NCBI GenBank assembly: GCA_033977485.1
Contig: CM066994.1
Span: 87,328,371-87,392,370, forward strand
Direction of reading: 5' to 3'
Length of the DNA stretch: 64,000 nucleotides
Origin: Hydrangea macrophylla
Taxonomy: Eukaryota > Streptophyta > Magnoliopsida > Cornales > Hydrangeaceae
Position numbers and translations under genes: made by a program
Shown here: positions 48,961 to 60,670 of the stretch, in pieces
Layout of the letters: each line of letters starts with the position of its first letter
How positions within the stretch are numbered: position 1 is the stretch's first letter
Notes under the pieces: model-generated
What the model was told of the DNA's origin: nothing
The model's input: the letters and a program-made list of their open reading frames with translations, nothing else
Databases searched by the model: none

Positions 48961-49057
48961 GAAGGTCAGGACGAAGTAGATCTCGTAGAAACCACCATTA
49001 TTCTGGGTAAGGGGAAAAATGATAAAAAAATTGCCGTTTCCCATAGATGGAGCCAAT

Positions 49058-49577
49058 TGATGTAGCACACTTTAGGTAAAGCTGACGGTGATTTGGAACA
49101 ACACAGCAGATGGTGATTCCCTGGAGCCAAGTCCTGCACACAAGTAAATGGAAAGACTCAAGGGGGGGTGTACTCCCTGAGTCTCCTCAGATGATTAAGT
49201 TAGTCGTTAGGAAAAAGAACTAATAATTGGAGTTTTGGAATGGAAAAGACTGTGTACCTTCTTTGTTGATTCTACCAATGTATAAATAAGGAATGACTTC
49301 AATAGACTGCGGCCTTTTCGGTGCAGTTCTCCATTACTCTGTGATGTACTATTGGGTCAGGCCACTTCGCATTTCGCTATGCTCGTGTTATGGGCTGCCC
49401 GTTCCTACATTCTTGGAATACGAGTGATCTTGCGATCTTGGCCTAACAGCTATATGGGCTGTCACACCCCGATTTTTGGACAACCAAATATTTAATCCAG
49501 AGCGTGTATCCAGACTAATATTCAATTTCCAAAACACCGAGATCATTCTCCTTTCTTCTTCTTCTTCTTCTTCTTCT

Positions 49578-49630
<53 letters not shown>

Positions 49631-50263
49631 ACACACACACATAAACGTCTGTTCTCTCTTCTTCTCTCTTTTCTTCTCTTCCCTTTTTGTTTTAATATGG
49701 GGGCTAGGGTTTTTAATATAACTATATATGTATACTACACACACAACACATGCCAATAAAACACACACAAATATATAAATCCCGTTTTTCTTTTTTATGG
49801 GCTCACAAAAGAGACTCATATGAGCCTAGAATGCAGTACAAAGTGTTAAAATGAGTAGCCCAATGGGTACCCATGACCCCGGTACTAAGTTTTAATGTTA
49901 ATTACATTATTTAACACATTCGCGGGCCTGTAAACACTAAATAACAAAAATACATATAAACCCTTCACTTTTTTTTTAACAAATATATATTAATTAAATA
50001 TAACTCCCAAACTAAACGCGCTCACTCATGATTTAATTGATATGTCCACCAAACACTTAAATTTTTCAAACACATGTCTTACATAGGCACACTCATATAA
50101 TATTGCTAACTAAAAATAATTATTAAAATAATCATTTACACACTTAAAAATTTTAGGGTTGTTACATGGGCCCAATCAGCTAAGATGGTATTCAGTGCTA
50201 CCGAATCGTGTCTCCCATGCCACGTGTTATAAAGTAGTGGAGGGACCAAACGATGCTGTATCA
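49058..50263 (-). repeat. Tat-2 5' LTR, split by a solo LTR
   Basis: Starts TGATGTAGCACAC and ends GCTGTATCA, then ATTAC. Without the insertion it is 494 bp. The adjacent minus-strand sequence TTGGCTCCATCTATGGG (about 49037-49053) is the PBS; I do not assign its tRNA. Confidence 0.88.
49460..50166. mobile_element. solo LTR with triple microsatellite
   Basis: Begins TGTCACACCCCG and ends GTTGTTACA, flanked by TGGGC at 49455-49459 and 50167-50171. The 707-bp length, TG...CA ends and 5-bp duplication indicate a solo LTR left by LTR-LTR recombination. The ends resemble those of plant chromoviral gypsy LTRs. Positions 49558-49640 hold adjacent (TTC)n, (CT)n and (CA)n runs. Confidence 0.85.
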
Positions 50264-51281
50264 ATTACTTACTAGTTCATCATCATTTAGCATGGTACTT
50301 GAGGTGAGTGAATCCTTATGGATAGTAGCTCTTAATCTCAAAAACATGTTTGATAGATGATGATTCTAACTTCAATACATTCCTATGTATTCTTGAAGTT
50401 ATTTCCAAAATAAAAACAATGTTCTCTAACAATCTTGGAGATTTTTGATATGAGTTTGATGTTGATTCCAAGAGGTTGTATAAGGCGTAAAGCGCATCTC
50501 AGTCTTTCAGCGTGCTACCTGATTCGACACCGGAGTATAAAGCGCGAAGCACATCTCAGTCGATCAGATGATTCTTGGAAGACACTGGAGTATAAGGCAC
50601 GAAGCGCATCTCAGTCGATCAGATGATTCTTGGAAGACACCGGAGTATAAGGCGCGAAGCGCATCTCAGTCTTTCAGCGTGCTACCTGGTTTGACACCGG
50701 AGTATAAGGCGCGAGGCGCATCTCAGTCAATTAGATGATTCTTGGGAGATTATAGAGCGTAAGGCATGAAGCGGCCCAATCTTTCAGCGTGCTACCTGAT
50801 TCGACTATGGAGCGTAAGACATAAAGCGGCTCAGTCAATCAGACGATTCTCAAAATTCGCATAGAGCATGCACGTGTTCCCAGAATAGGACGATGTCATA
50901 ATAGGAAAACTTGAGGTATTAGTGCATTTCTGATGCTAGGAAGGAGCATAGTTCTGTATCGTCACATTCGGGAGCATGGGACACCAATTTGTTGAGCATA
51001 TGCATCACGATAAGATAGGAGCATTCATCTGTGTGACTACCTGCGCCTGCGTTTCGTCGTCCCGTGCCCGAACTACGTCTTGGTCTGATTCCCAATGGGA
51101 TACGTAGGTAGCTCACCCTTGAGCACGACTAGCATCTTGGCTCTTCGCGCACCCGATTTTGCAACGCACTTTTGTTTTTACCTAGATTCGACTGTTTGGT
51201 CAAAGGCTTGTCTTTCACACAGGCTTTGACATTCATTTGTGATACGCGTTGCTCCACGAACTCTGTCAAAGAGGGGCAAAC
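50264..51281 (+). mobile_element. junction of element a LTR and element b 3' region
   Basis: The first part presumably finishes the element a LTR. From about 50480 to 50970 there is a tandem array with the core GGAGTATAAGGCGCGAAGCG (about 70-bp units, sometimes alternating with CTTTCAGCGTGCTACCTGAT). The conserved stem-loop follows at 51068-51130 (GAACTACGTCTTGGTCTGAT, GGGATACGTAGG), then the PPT TCAAAGAGGGGCAAAC at 51266-51281. Where a ends and b begins is not resolved. Confidence 0.6.
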
Positions 51282-51826
51282 TGTAGACACCCCAATTTTG
51301 ACCAAACATCAAATCCAGGGATTGGTTACCTCTCAAAGACCGATGATGACGATGACCGTGACGTTCAAAGATTTTCCAAGAAATTCAAAATCTTCAAGAT
51401 GTTCTTCAAGTTAAAATTGCAAAATCAAAAAAATATATATAATAAAAATAAAAAAGAGAGAGGGTTTGGGTATTCGGGAGAAACCCGAACATTGAAGGAC
51501 ACATGAGAAAATCAGTCTAAAAATTTGCTCAATATACATATAAAAAGGTTTTGAAAGAAAGTATAAAATGAAAATGATAAAAAGGAGTTTTAAATAAAGG
51601 AAAATTGTCTCTTGAAAAAATAATAATAATAATAATAATAAGAAAAGCATAGTAAATTGAAGAATATACCATGCACATGGGTGCATACCACCCATATGGG
51701 TGCATTTTAGCACAAATATACATGAATATATAGATAACTCATAAAAATTAAGTTTAGATTAATTTTCCTTTCGAAAATTTAAAAAAGTAGCAAATTCAGT
51801 TAGCCCCGGCACCCGGAAAACCCGGC

Positions 51827-51907
51827 GGCACTCACTGAGTGCCACGCCGGCACTCACGGGTTGCCGCCCGGCATTCAGTGAATGCCGCCCGGCACTCAGT
51901 GAATGCC
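51827..51907. repeat. GC-rich palindrome cluster in the element b U3
   Basis: Two perfect 17-bp dyads, GGCACTCACTGAGTGCC (51827-51843) and GGCATTCAGTGAATGCC (51870-51886), plus an imperfect third (51891-51907). They stand out in an AT-rich LTR and lie just upstream of its TATA box. Confidence 0.85.
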
Positions 51908-53782
51908 GCCGGCACCCGTCGAGTGCCACTGGCTGGAACAGACTGTTTTTCTCACATGTTCTAGAAGAAAACTTTGCACATGGGTCTCCACCCGAATTTA
52001 CCCATTTATCCTTGAGATGATGGTCTATATAAACAGACCTTCATCTTCATTAAGGAGGAGGTTGAACTTTTGAATCAATATACATACATATACAAGAGAT
52101 ATACAAGAGATATACTTGAGTTTAGAGAGAGAGAGAGAGATAAGAATCATATAGAGAATTGAGAAGAAGAAAAGAATTTCTTGAAGAACTTTGAGAAGAA
52201 TTTGAAAATCTTGGAAGAGCTTCACAAGAAATTGAAGAATTCTTTGAGGTCATAGAGGTAACCTCTTAATCCTTGGTAGAGTTAGGATAATTCAATCACA
52301 AGTTCTTAGATCTAGGAACTTTTCACATTTTCAAAACCTCTCTTCTTACCCCATTTCATCACACACCACCAAGAACTTATGATTGAATTTCATGACATCT
52401 CATTAATTTGGATCTAATTAATGCCTTGGGTTTGAGATAAATTAGTTTTGAAGAATTTGTGTTCCTAAATAAAACTTTGATTTCCTTTATTTCTATTTCA
52501 TTCATAAGGTTCATGAGATCTTCCATATCTCATTGAAACTCTTTGAATTTGATTTCTTATTCTCCTATAACCTTGTGATTCATATGGAGTTTAAGGTTGA
52601 TCATGGTCACATCTACACATAATTGGTAATATACTAGTATCAACTCATGACTAGGATCTCTTTACTAAGAATCTTATGGAATTCTTACTATATTCCATAG
52701 AGGTTTGAGTAGATTTGTGTCTTATTTAGCCTCCAAGGACCATTAATTTGGTAGGAGAAATAATGAAATAATTTCATATTCTTCAATGATCTTATATTTG
52801 AGAGAGGAATTGGAGGTAGATTTTCATAGTCTATATTTAAAATAGGTAGGACCTTAGGATTTTCTTGCTAGATCTCCAATTATGAGATCTATGGTAAGAA
52901 TCCATCAAGGTTAAATCTATGAACATCTTCCTATGTCATTAATTTATCCCAATAATCACAACCATGCTTGATTCTAGTCCTTTGTATGATCAAGGATCAA
53001 GTTGGTTTTAAAATATGAACATCAATTCAATATTGGTGCAGTGAATCCTTAAACCCTCTGTGATCAAAGATTTTTCATAAAATCATGGTCCATTGGAATG
53101 GGATGAGACCAATTGTAGGGTGTTCATAACTCATATGAGTACCGCTGTGATTGTTGTTTTGATAAGATTCCATACTTAGGATGGTTTGGGCTTATGATTT
53201 CCAAATAAGCAATTCTTTGTCCAAAATTTCAGAACAGCAAACCGGTTTTAAAATTGATAGATCAGAACCCTAACCAAGTTTTCATGACCTTTAATAATTT
53301 TTTCTAAGAACCTTAATGTGTTAGGAAGGTTCCCTAAAAAGAATGAAGCAATTCAGATTTGTTTGCTATTTTTAAAAAATCATACAAAATCTCTGGATAG
53401 AGAGTTGTAAAATCCTGAGTGAGGTCTAGTATTTTCCGTATTCCCAGCGATCTAACCGTTGAAACCTCGATTTTCTTTTTGGGTTAGAAACTAGACTCAC
53501 AGAGGCATAACATATCCAAACATCATTAAGATCCAACCGTTGGAAGTATTTTATTTCTTTTTTTTAAGATCTGGTCTGCTCTCTGTAATTCATAAAAAAC
53601 TGCTACTGTTTTTGTCTAATCTTATTTATTTCAACTCAAATGGTTCCCTAATGTCTGGAGTGATTCTGACTTTTCTGCTATCTGGGGTTATCGAATCTAG
53701 AGCGATTTTGATTTTTTTCTGCTATCTGGGGTCATCGAATCTGGAGCGATTCTGACTTTTCTGCAAAAACATCTCATTTCTT

Positions 53783-54270
53783 GGAAGACACCGGAGTATA
53801 AGGCGTAAAGCGCATCTCAGTCTTTAGCGTGCTACCTGATTCGACACCGGAGTATAAAGCGCGAAGCGCATCTCAGTCGATCAGATGATTCTTGGAAGAC
53901 ACTAGAGTATAAGGCACGAAGCGCATCTCAGTCGATCAGATGATTCTTAGAAGACACCGGAGTATAAGGCGCGAAGCGCATCTCAGTCTTTCAGTGTGCT
54001 ACCTGGTTTGACATCGGAGTATAAGGAGCGAAGCGCATCTCAGTCAATCAGATGATTCTTGGGAGATTATGGAGCGTAAGGCATGAAGCGGCCCAATCTT
54101 TCAGCGTGCTACCTGATTCGACTATGGAGTGTAAGACATAAAGCGGCTTAGTCAATCAGACGATTCTCAAAATTCGCATAGAGCATGCACGTGTTCCCAT
54201 AATAGGATGATGTCATAATAGGAAAACTTGAGGTATTAGTGCATTTCTGATGCTAGGAAGGAGCATAGTT
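53783..54270. repeat. second copy of the GGAGTATAAGG tandem array
   Basis: About 490 bp nearly colinear with 50480-50970, including its non-repetitive tail (GCATGCACGTGTTCCCA to GGAGCATAGTTCTGT). Confidence 0.88.
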
Positions 54271-54442
54271 CTGTTCCCAGAGTAGGACCCAGTTTATCTT
54301 TGGTTTCGCAAAAGATCAGTTTGCTTTAAAATGGTTTCTTAATTTTCCTTTTAAAAATTAAGTGGCGACTCATTTGTTTTTGAATTTGGAATTTGAAAAA
54401 TGTTTTAAAAAACAAAAGTGGGCCCAAATGCCGGTATCCACA

Positions 54443-56534
54443 GACTCTTAATCTAAGAAGATTATAATGAATGAACTTGGTCAAACGTTCATGGTCCCCC
54501 GATCTAATCTTCCTTTCTCATCCGTCCCGGGGATTGAGAGATCTTCTTTTCTCAAAGATTGACATGCATTATACTAGCTTGCTAAGCATATTTTTTTATT
54601 TAATTGATTATTGGTTTCAAGAACAATTCATGTCCCCCTTTAGATTAGGAAAACTTGATTACTTGATATGTGATTAGATCATTTTTCCTAGGTTTGTTTG
54701 TGTGATCTTTCACTTTTGCATTGTGTGATATTTGGTTTAGATCTTATGAATAATATCATATCTTTTGATCTTCCAATTTTAAGATTCTTATGTAATGTAA
54801 TATACTTATCATAATATTAACTGTCGAACCAAACATAGTATAAGATGATTATTTGGATGCTAATTGAGGCCCGTCGAGAGACGCGGCGAGTTGACGGTGT
54901 TTTAGTCGTGGAAAGGCTCCTTCCTCTCTCATACCAAAACCCCCGAGCCAAGTTCTTTGGTTACGAAGGGCCGATGCCATTTATCCATTTGGGTGAATCA
55001 AAATTAGGTTTCTTGGTTCTTTAAAGAACAAGTGGCGACTCTGTATCTGTTTTCACAGACTTTCTTTTTTTCTTCTTTTCTTTAAACAATTTCAAAACAA
55101 GGAAAATCAATTTCAAAACTGAGAAAGAACGTGGGGGTGGGATCCTGGAGGCCGCTTGTCCACACTAACTCATTAGGGAATGTCCATGATTTTTGGATGA
55201 ATTTTAAAACACTTGGAAGGGTCCCATTTTAACCCAAACATTCCTTCCAAATATTCTATTTTTCTGTCACAGCAGCTTAGTTGACTTGCAACTTGTTTTC
55301 CAGAAAACTTTTCTAAAAAAGAGTGATCCCAACCCATTTTTCCCTTAAACTTCAGTGTCTTTGGTAACTGTCTAGATAATATGGGTCTCCAAATATTTTG
55401 TTTTCATTTTCAAAGATTTTTCTGCATTTCAGTCGACAGTACAGATTATATTTTTGAGTAACCTCTCTTGTCAATATGATTTCTCTCAATCTGCAACTTC
55501 AATCTTGATTTGGCTTTTTTACTATGTATTCTAGACATAGTATGGATGATTTCCATTTTTACAAAATCTGTTTATTATTCTGCCCACTATTCACAGCAAG
55601 CACATTTCACTTTTATTCTTTGATTAGATGTTCACATGCAATCCAAATTTGCTCATCTCTTAGGAAGTAGTTCATACCACATTTGTACATATCCTATAAT
55701 AATATTCTTCATGCATTCATGCACACTTCATGGTCTCTAATCACTTTAGAAAATCCATGGACACAAACACACTACTACTTTGCATATTTTAGGATCATAC
55801 AATGCATCCATGCAAGATTTGGGGCTTTTGTGACTCCTAATCTAAGAAGATTATAAGGAATAAAGTTGATCACACATTCATGCCTCCCCTCGATTAAATA
55901 TTCCTTTCTCATCCGTCTCGGGGATTGAGAAGTCTTCTTTTCTCAAGAATCAACATGCATACATTCTAGCTTGTTAAGCATATTTTGTTCTTCTTTTATT
56001 ATTTGTTTCACGAGCAATTCATGTCCCCCCCCCCCTTTTAGATTAGGAAAACTTGATTATTTGATATATGATTAGATGATTTTTTCTAAGTTTGTTTTGT
56101 GTGATCTTTTACTTTACATTGTATGATATTTGTCTTAGATCTTATGAATGATATCTTATCTTTTGATCTTCCATTTCAAGATTCTTATGTGATGGAATAT
56201 ACTTATCATAATATTAACTGTCAAACTAAACATAGTATAAGATGATTATTTGGATACTAATTGAGGCCTGTCAAGAGACGAGGCGAGTTGAACATGTTTT
56301 AGTCGTGACAAATGCTCCTTCCCCTCTCGTACCAAAATCCCGAGCCAAGCTCTTTGGTTATGAAGGGTCGGTACCCTTTATACGTTTGGGTGAGTCAGAT
56401 TGGGTTTCTTGGTACCCTAAAAACCAAATGGCGACTCTGTATCTATTTTCAAAGACTTTTTAAAGGAAATTTCAAAACAAAAACCCTTTCTGAAATGAGA
56501 GGAGTGGATTCCACCATGAGGCTGCGTGTCCATA
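54443..56534 (+). repeat. two direct copies of another Tat LTR terminus
   Basis: 54443-55164 and 55833-56534 are homologous for about 700 bp, including GGTCCCCCGATC/CTCCCCTCGAT, GAGCCAAG, GGTGA(A/G)TCA and TGGCGACTCTGTATCT, and both end near TGTCCACA/TGTCCATA. The end sequence parallels the Tat-1 LTR end. Between them, 55165-55832 is AT-rich with no ORF, perhaps the U3 side of the second copy. Element b abuts the first copy at GACTC, and the second copy keeps GACTC at the same place, so b probably inserted there. Confidence 0.65.
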
Positions 56535-56936
56535 ATTAGGAAACTATCTTTACATTCCATTAATCTTCCAGCTGGCATAGGAAACTGTTTGGATGATTCT
56601 AGATTATGTCCTGGGGCTTGGTTGAGCCGTGTCCGTGATGGGTTTTGCTTGGGCTGTTCTTCCGATCCGTTGGTCAAGATTTACGGGACCGGGCAAAGAG
56701 GTTGGGCAAGACCAGCTTCTACCCTTGTTATCTGAATATTTTTGTACATATCAGTTGCCCCCCATTTCTAAGGCTAAACTGGTGCTTTATCAAGAGAGGC
56801 TTAGAAATTGATACAACTCGGTATAACTGCTCGAGGTCGGACCGATCGTCTTGGTAATTTGGGTTAACAACTCGGTTTGATGACTCAAGAGCTCAGGGTC
56901 TGACTCACCACGTGTCACCAATGGGTTGGTCTAGTC

Positions 56937-58739
56937 TATTAGAAAAAAACTGGTTCTAGTGTGCAGCGGAAGTGAAGATACAGTTCAAAAATTTAGATCT
57001 ACTGTCATTTATTTTTATTTTTTTATTTTTTTCGATAAAAAAGATCTACATCTCATTTATATTACTTGCAATATATATACATACACACATATATATACTC
57101 TTACATATATAAACGATCATAGATATACCTCTTGTGATCTGTTGGATCAAATTGAGAACTCTTCTATGATTTCTGTGATGATTAATAACCTTAATCCGAC
57201 AAAGATGCGCTCGTCAAGATGACCAAACAATCTCCGAATGACTTGAATTTTTGACAACAGCTTCGTCTCGACGTCAGCTTCATCGTGTCCAAAATTCAGC
57301 AACTTTCGATCAGTATTGGGCAATCCAAAGATCTTTTAGTGAGCATTGTCTGAGGCTAGTGATCTTCTCTCCTATGTCTCTTGAATGATCATAGAGGCTA
57401 GGGTTTGGTAGAAACCCTTCTAGGAGAAAGCTAGGAGGTCTAGGGAAGCTTAGAAATAGATATAGGGTGTTTAGGATGTGAATTCACGTAGTTTTTTAAT
57501 TATGCCTGCAACCCCTCTATTTATAAACTTCTTAAACCGACCTACCAAAAACTGGTTAGTACCCACAAATAGCTTAGTACCCACAAACTGGTTCCTTAGT
57601 AACCGGTTAGTCAGGAGCAACTGGTTTCCCAGAAACCGATTTCTCCCACTAACCAATTAGTGGGTTCCCAATAACCGGTTAGTCCAACAAACCGGTTACT
57701 CACTAACTAGTTAGTACTACAAACCGGTTAGTGGTACGCCTTTTTCTTTTCTCCTTTGCATCCAAACATTCCTTTGAGCTATGAGTGGGACCCCTAGGTT
57801 CTTAATTACTGGCTCTGATTAACTATTAATTCCTTCTAGTTAAACTCTTAACAAAAGAATAATAATTAATCAATTATCATTAACTCCACTATATAATGAT
57901 AACTGTTCTCTAGTGCATAAGAATAAAACCATACTTATATTAGCGATTCCTAGCCTTGTATAATATGACACTAATGTCCCTCTACATTTCTAGTATTCGT
58001 ATTTATCATTGGAATGTATGAATAATAGTATTGTCTACCCAATAGATAAATACATCTTATATTCCTCGAGTATCAGTCAGTACTCATAAATTAACAAACA
58101 TATCTACAACAACTTGTTGACACAGCTGTGCAGCTCTCAGTAATCAACCAGTGACATTCCCAAGGGAATACTTACTCTGTTGTGAAGAACAATTATTTAC
58201 AAGAGGGTAGATTCCACCTTGACAATATATGTTCCCAATACCATAAACTTGATCACCCAAGATACCCAAGTGTTGATCTTGAAGACCACACTGATTGGTA
58301 ACTCAAAGCAACCAAGCATATAGCTTGTGTCCATTATTATCTCAGGATTAAGAACACGTATCTTATACAAGTTTGAGTTCCTATTAATTGTAACAAATTT
58401 TCTTGATAATAGGTATAACTCATAGTTCGTCAATGCAACTCATGCACTAGCATATTAACTTAGAGTCAAACACTATTGTGAATGAGATTCATCATATAGA
58501 AGTTAATCATGCTACAATGTATACCTGATAAGTTCTCCAATCTTATCATTCACTGTGACTTATTTAAAATAGCAAGGAATGGTATTCATATCTCCAATGT
58601 GTAACCTCATACACATATTAATTACATACAATGATGTTCAAGAATAACAGCCTAAGCATTCATCTCATGAAATGACATACATAAATGTATTATGATTTTC
58701 CATCATCAAACTAATTGGTTTGAGGGCACAATCCCAACA
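56937..58739 (-). mobile_element. solo copia LTR
   Basis: 1,803 bp starting TATTAGAAAA (TG mutated) and ending ATCCCAACA, flanked by TAGTC at 56932-56936 and 58740-58744. It is homologous to the copia LTR at 5535-28005, in the same orientation. The minus-strand TATA box is at 57528-57517. It provides the empty-site equivalent of the Tat-1 insertion. It is about 300 bp longer than its relative. Confidence 0.92.
57541..57735. repeat. AACCGGTTAGT array upstream of the TATA box in the solo LTR
   Basis: About ten copies of AACCGGTTAGT or variants (ACTGGTTAGT, AACCAATTAGT). AACCGGTT is self-complementary. It occupies exactly the place of the CGATCG array in the related copia LTR. Confidence 0.8.
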
Positions 58740-58744
58740 TAGTC

Positions 58745-59459
58745 AAGATTTAACCAGGCCGGTGTAAGTGTAACCGGACCATCACAACCAAACCAAACTG
58801 TCATATCAAATAATTAATTCACGTATTTTTCAAAGGCATCCCTTGGGTCGTGGCACCAGTTGTCGGGTGTTTAGGCAGGAAATGTTTTGGGCCATTGGAT
58901 CTGGGACCATCCGGACCATTCGTGCAGTCTATATAATGGACACTTGGGCAAGTCTTAATTCCTTCTGTTGTCCATAGAGAGAAGATACCGAGCGGTACTA
59001 AAGGAAAATTCCCGACGCATCTTCCCAAGCTCTCTTCTGCCTACTCTTCTCTATAAGTCATCACTTTGTTTAACTTCTGTTCATTATTATTGCTCTCGGG
59101 CAACTCACCCCTAATGACTAGAGATTCCTGATGGGGACCATCCACCTTTGGCCCTGAGTTTTTGAGTATGAGCTTACCCTTCAGGAGTTTCTATGGACCT
59201 ATCGACCATTCTCGTTGCATGGGGAGGTTAGTTTCTTCTCCTAGAGCGCTCGACAAAGGAGAAAGATAATAGATAAATGCCCAAGCAACAACAAGGGATA
59301 GAAGAAGAAATTCTTCCAAGTGTCCACCCTCGGGCTCTATGATGATGCTCCAAGAATTCCTCTGAGATCCGCCTGGGCGAGCATGTTGAGGGGTAAGTTC
59401 TAGAGTCTTCTTTTTATCTTTCACTTTGTTCTCTTGTTGGCTAAATGCTTACTGACTCC
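58745..59459. other. Tat-3 3' region, no gene seen
   Basis: Mixed-composition sequence upstream of the antisense remnant; possibly its promoter and 5' part. No ORF I trust. Confidence 0.4.
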
Positions 59460-60670
59460 CATTTTAGTTTGTAGTTGAATCTACTGACTCATTGAGCATC
59501 CCAGATGAGTGCCAAGACTAGATAAGGACGTTGGCCCAAGAACCTGTCAACATCGTTGACCTACTGACCCAGACGGGAGCCAGGAAGGTTACTTACAAGT
59601 CCTACAAAGTTTTTTCTGCCCCAGCCTTTCCACCTATCATTCTCGATAAGTTCCTGCTTCTCAAATCTTTTTTACTACTTCTTTATCCCTTTTTTACAAT
59701 TTGTTGATTATCTAGTTTTCTAATTCTATAGAGATGGCTCCCAAAAAAAAACCTTAATGCCCTGAGAAAAAAGGAGGCTACCGCAGTCGCCCGGGTGGGT
59801 CAGAAGAGAAAGAGGGCTGATACGGCCATCGGCCCCCAACTCCGACGATTGATATGCAGGCTAAGAGTGGAATCGATCAGGACATCGTCTCCTCGGGTTG
59901 AGGTGGTATCGAACACCGAAAGCCTCCCGGCGAATATCCCGACCGGTATCCCATAGGTGGAGTCTGAGGAGGAGACCCGAAGGAGGATATAGACTACCCT
60001 TCTCCTGAGCTAGGTTGAGAAGTATGAGGGGATGGCTTCTTAGGACTTGTCGGGTGGCTTTACAACCTCTCTAATTTGGTAAGTGGTTTACCCTTTTCTT
60101 TCCCTTTGTTCTTTAGCCCCTTTGTTTTTTTTTTCTCTTTGGTGATTGACTGGCTTTTGTTCCTTATTCTAAGCCTGTTGTCTGGAGGCTGGGGTTGAAT
60201 CCTTCCTGCCCAGGTTGGCTTAAAAGGCGGCTGCTACTGTGGCCGTTCTTCTTAAGGAGAGGGCATCGCTAGAGGCTAAGGAGTCTTCCTTGGTTGCAGA
60301 GAAGGAGAAAACCAAGGTGTTGGCCTTGAGTTTGGAAGTAGCCTAGGAAGAGCTAGAGACCACTAAAGAGGGCCTGGCGACTACAAATGCTGAGAAGAAG
60401 GCCTTGGCCTATGCAACGGCTGCTTGGGATAAGGCTACAAAGGTCGAGGAGATGGCGGAGGAAGAATTTGATGCTGGCTTCTTTCATGGCTATGTAGACC
60501 TGGAAAGGAGGATGGCCGCGGACCATCCCGAGTGGGACCTCATGACTTACTCGGGGGTCAAGTCCGACTTCTGGGACATGGAGTCCCCTATTTCTGAGGA
60601 GGCCGCCGCTAGGCTCCTGTTGGAGAGGTGGCTCCTAATGGGGAGGTTGGAGATACCAAGTATGAGTTAG
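59460..60670 (+). pseudogene. Tat-3 antisense gene remnant with coiled-coil C terminus
   Basis: Broken coding segments on the strand opposite to pol. The clearest is 60230-60670: an alanine/glutamate-rich coiled coil (ASLEAKESSLVAEKEKTKVL, EGLATTNAEKKALAYATA) with one TAG, then a more globular tail (DAGFFHGYVDLERRMAADHP). The tail resembles the Tat-2 remnant in layout (coiled coil, then a GYDQGWHECEQDILGRLR-like segment). Upstream pieces at 59470-60050 have several stops. The product is probably the same family as in Tat-2; function unknown. Confidence 0.5.

Larger units (their letters stand above)
30181..50263 (-). mobile_element. Tat-2: degenerate Tat-type Ty3/gypsy element, interrupted by two insertions
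   Basis: The LTRs (49058-50263 as 5', 30181-30685 as 3') begin TGATGTAGC and are flanked by ATTAC (30176-30180, 50264-50268). On the minus strand: LTR, PBS-like TGGCTCCATCTATGGG, broken gag-protease-pol with two RNase H domains, plus-strand gene remnants, PPT, LTR. Removing the Athila-like element and the solo LTR leaves about 11 kb. LTR divergence is high (about one difference per eight bases over the first 200 bp by eye), so it is much older than Tat-1. Confidence 0.9.
51282..54442 (+). repeat. element b 3' LTR
   Basis: 3,161 bp from TGTAGACACCCC to GGTATCCACA, directly after a perfect Tat PPT. A GC-rich palindrome cluster at 51827-51907 lies about 120 bp upstream of the TATA box CTATATAAAC (52025). 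A second copy of the GGAGTATAAGG array is at 53783-54270. TGGCGACTC, also part of the Tat-1 PBS, is at about 54363. The following GACTC may be one half of the target duplication. Confidence 0.8.

Noticed and set aside
49388..49819. 143-codon ORF with long runs of RERE and EEEE
   Set aside because: Encoded by the (TTC)n(CT)n(CA)n microsatellite within the solo LTR.
50480..50970. Regular repeats suggestive of a CRISPR array
   Set aside because: The units are contiguous degenerate minisatellites without unique spacers, in a plant retrotransposon.
51411..51723. 100-codon minus-strand ORF resembling a membrane protein
   Set aside because: It overlaps simple AT-rich and (AAT)n sequence in the element b LTR, with no conserved motif.
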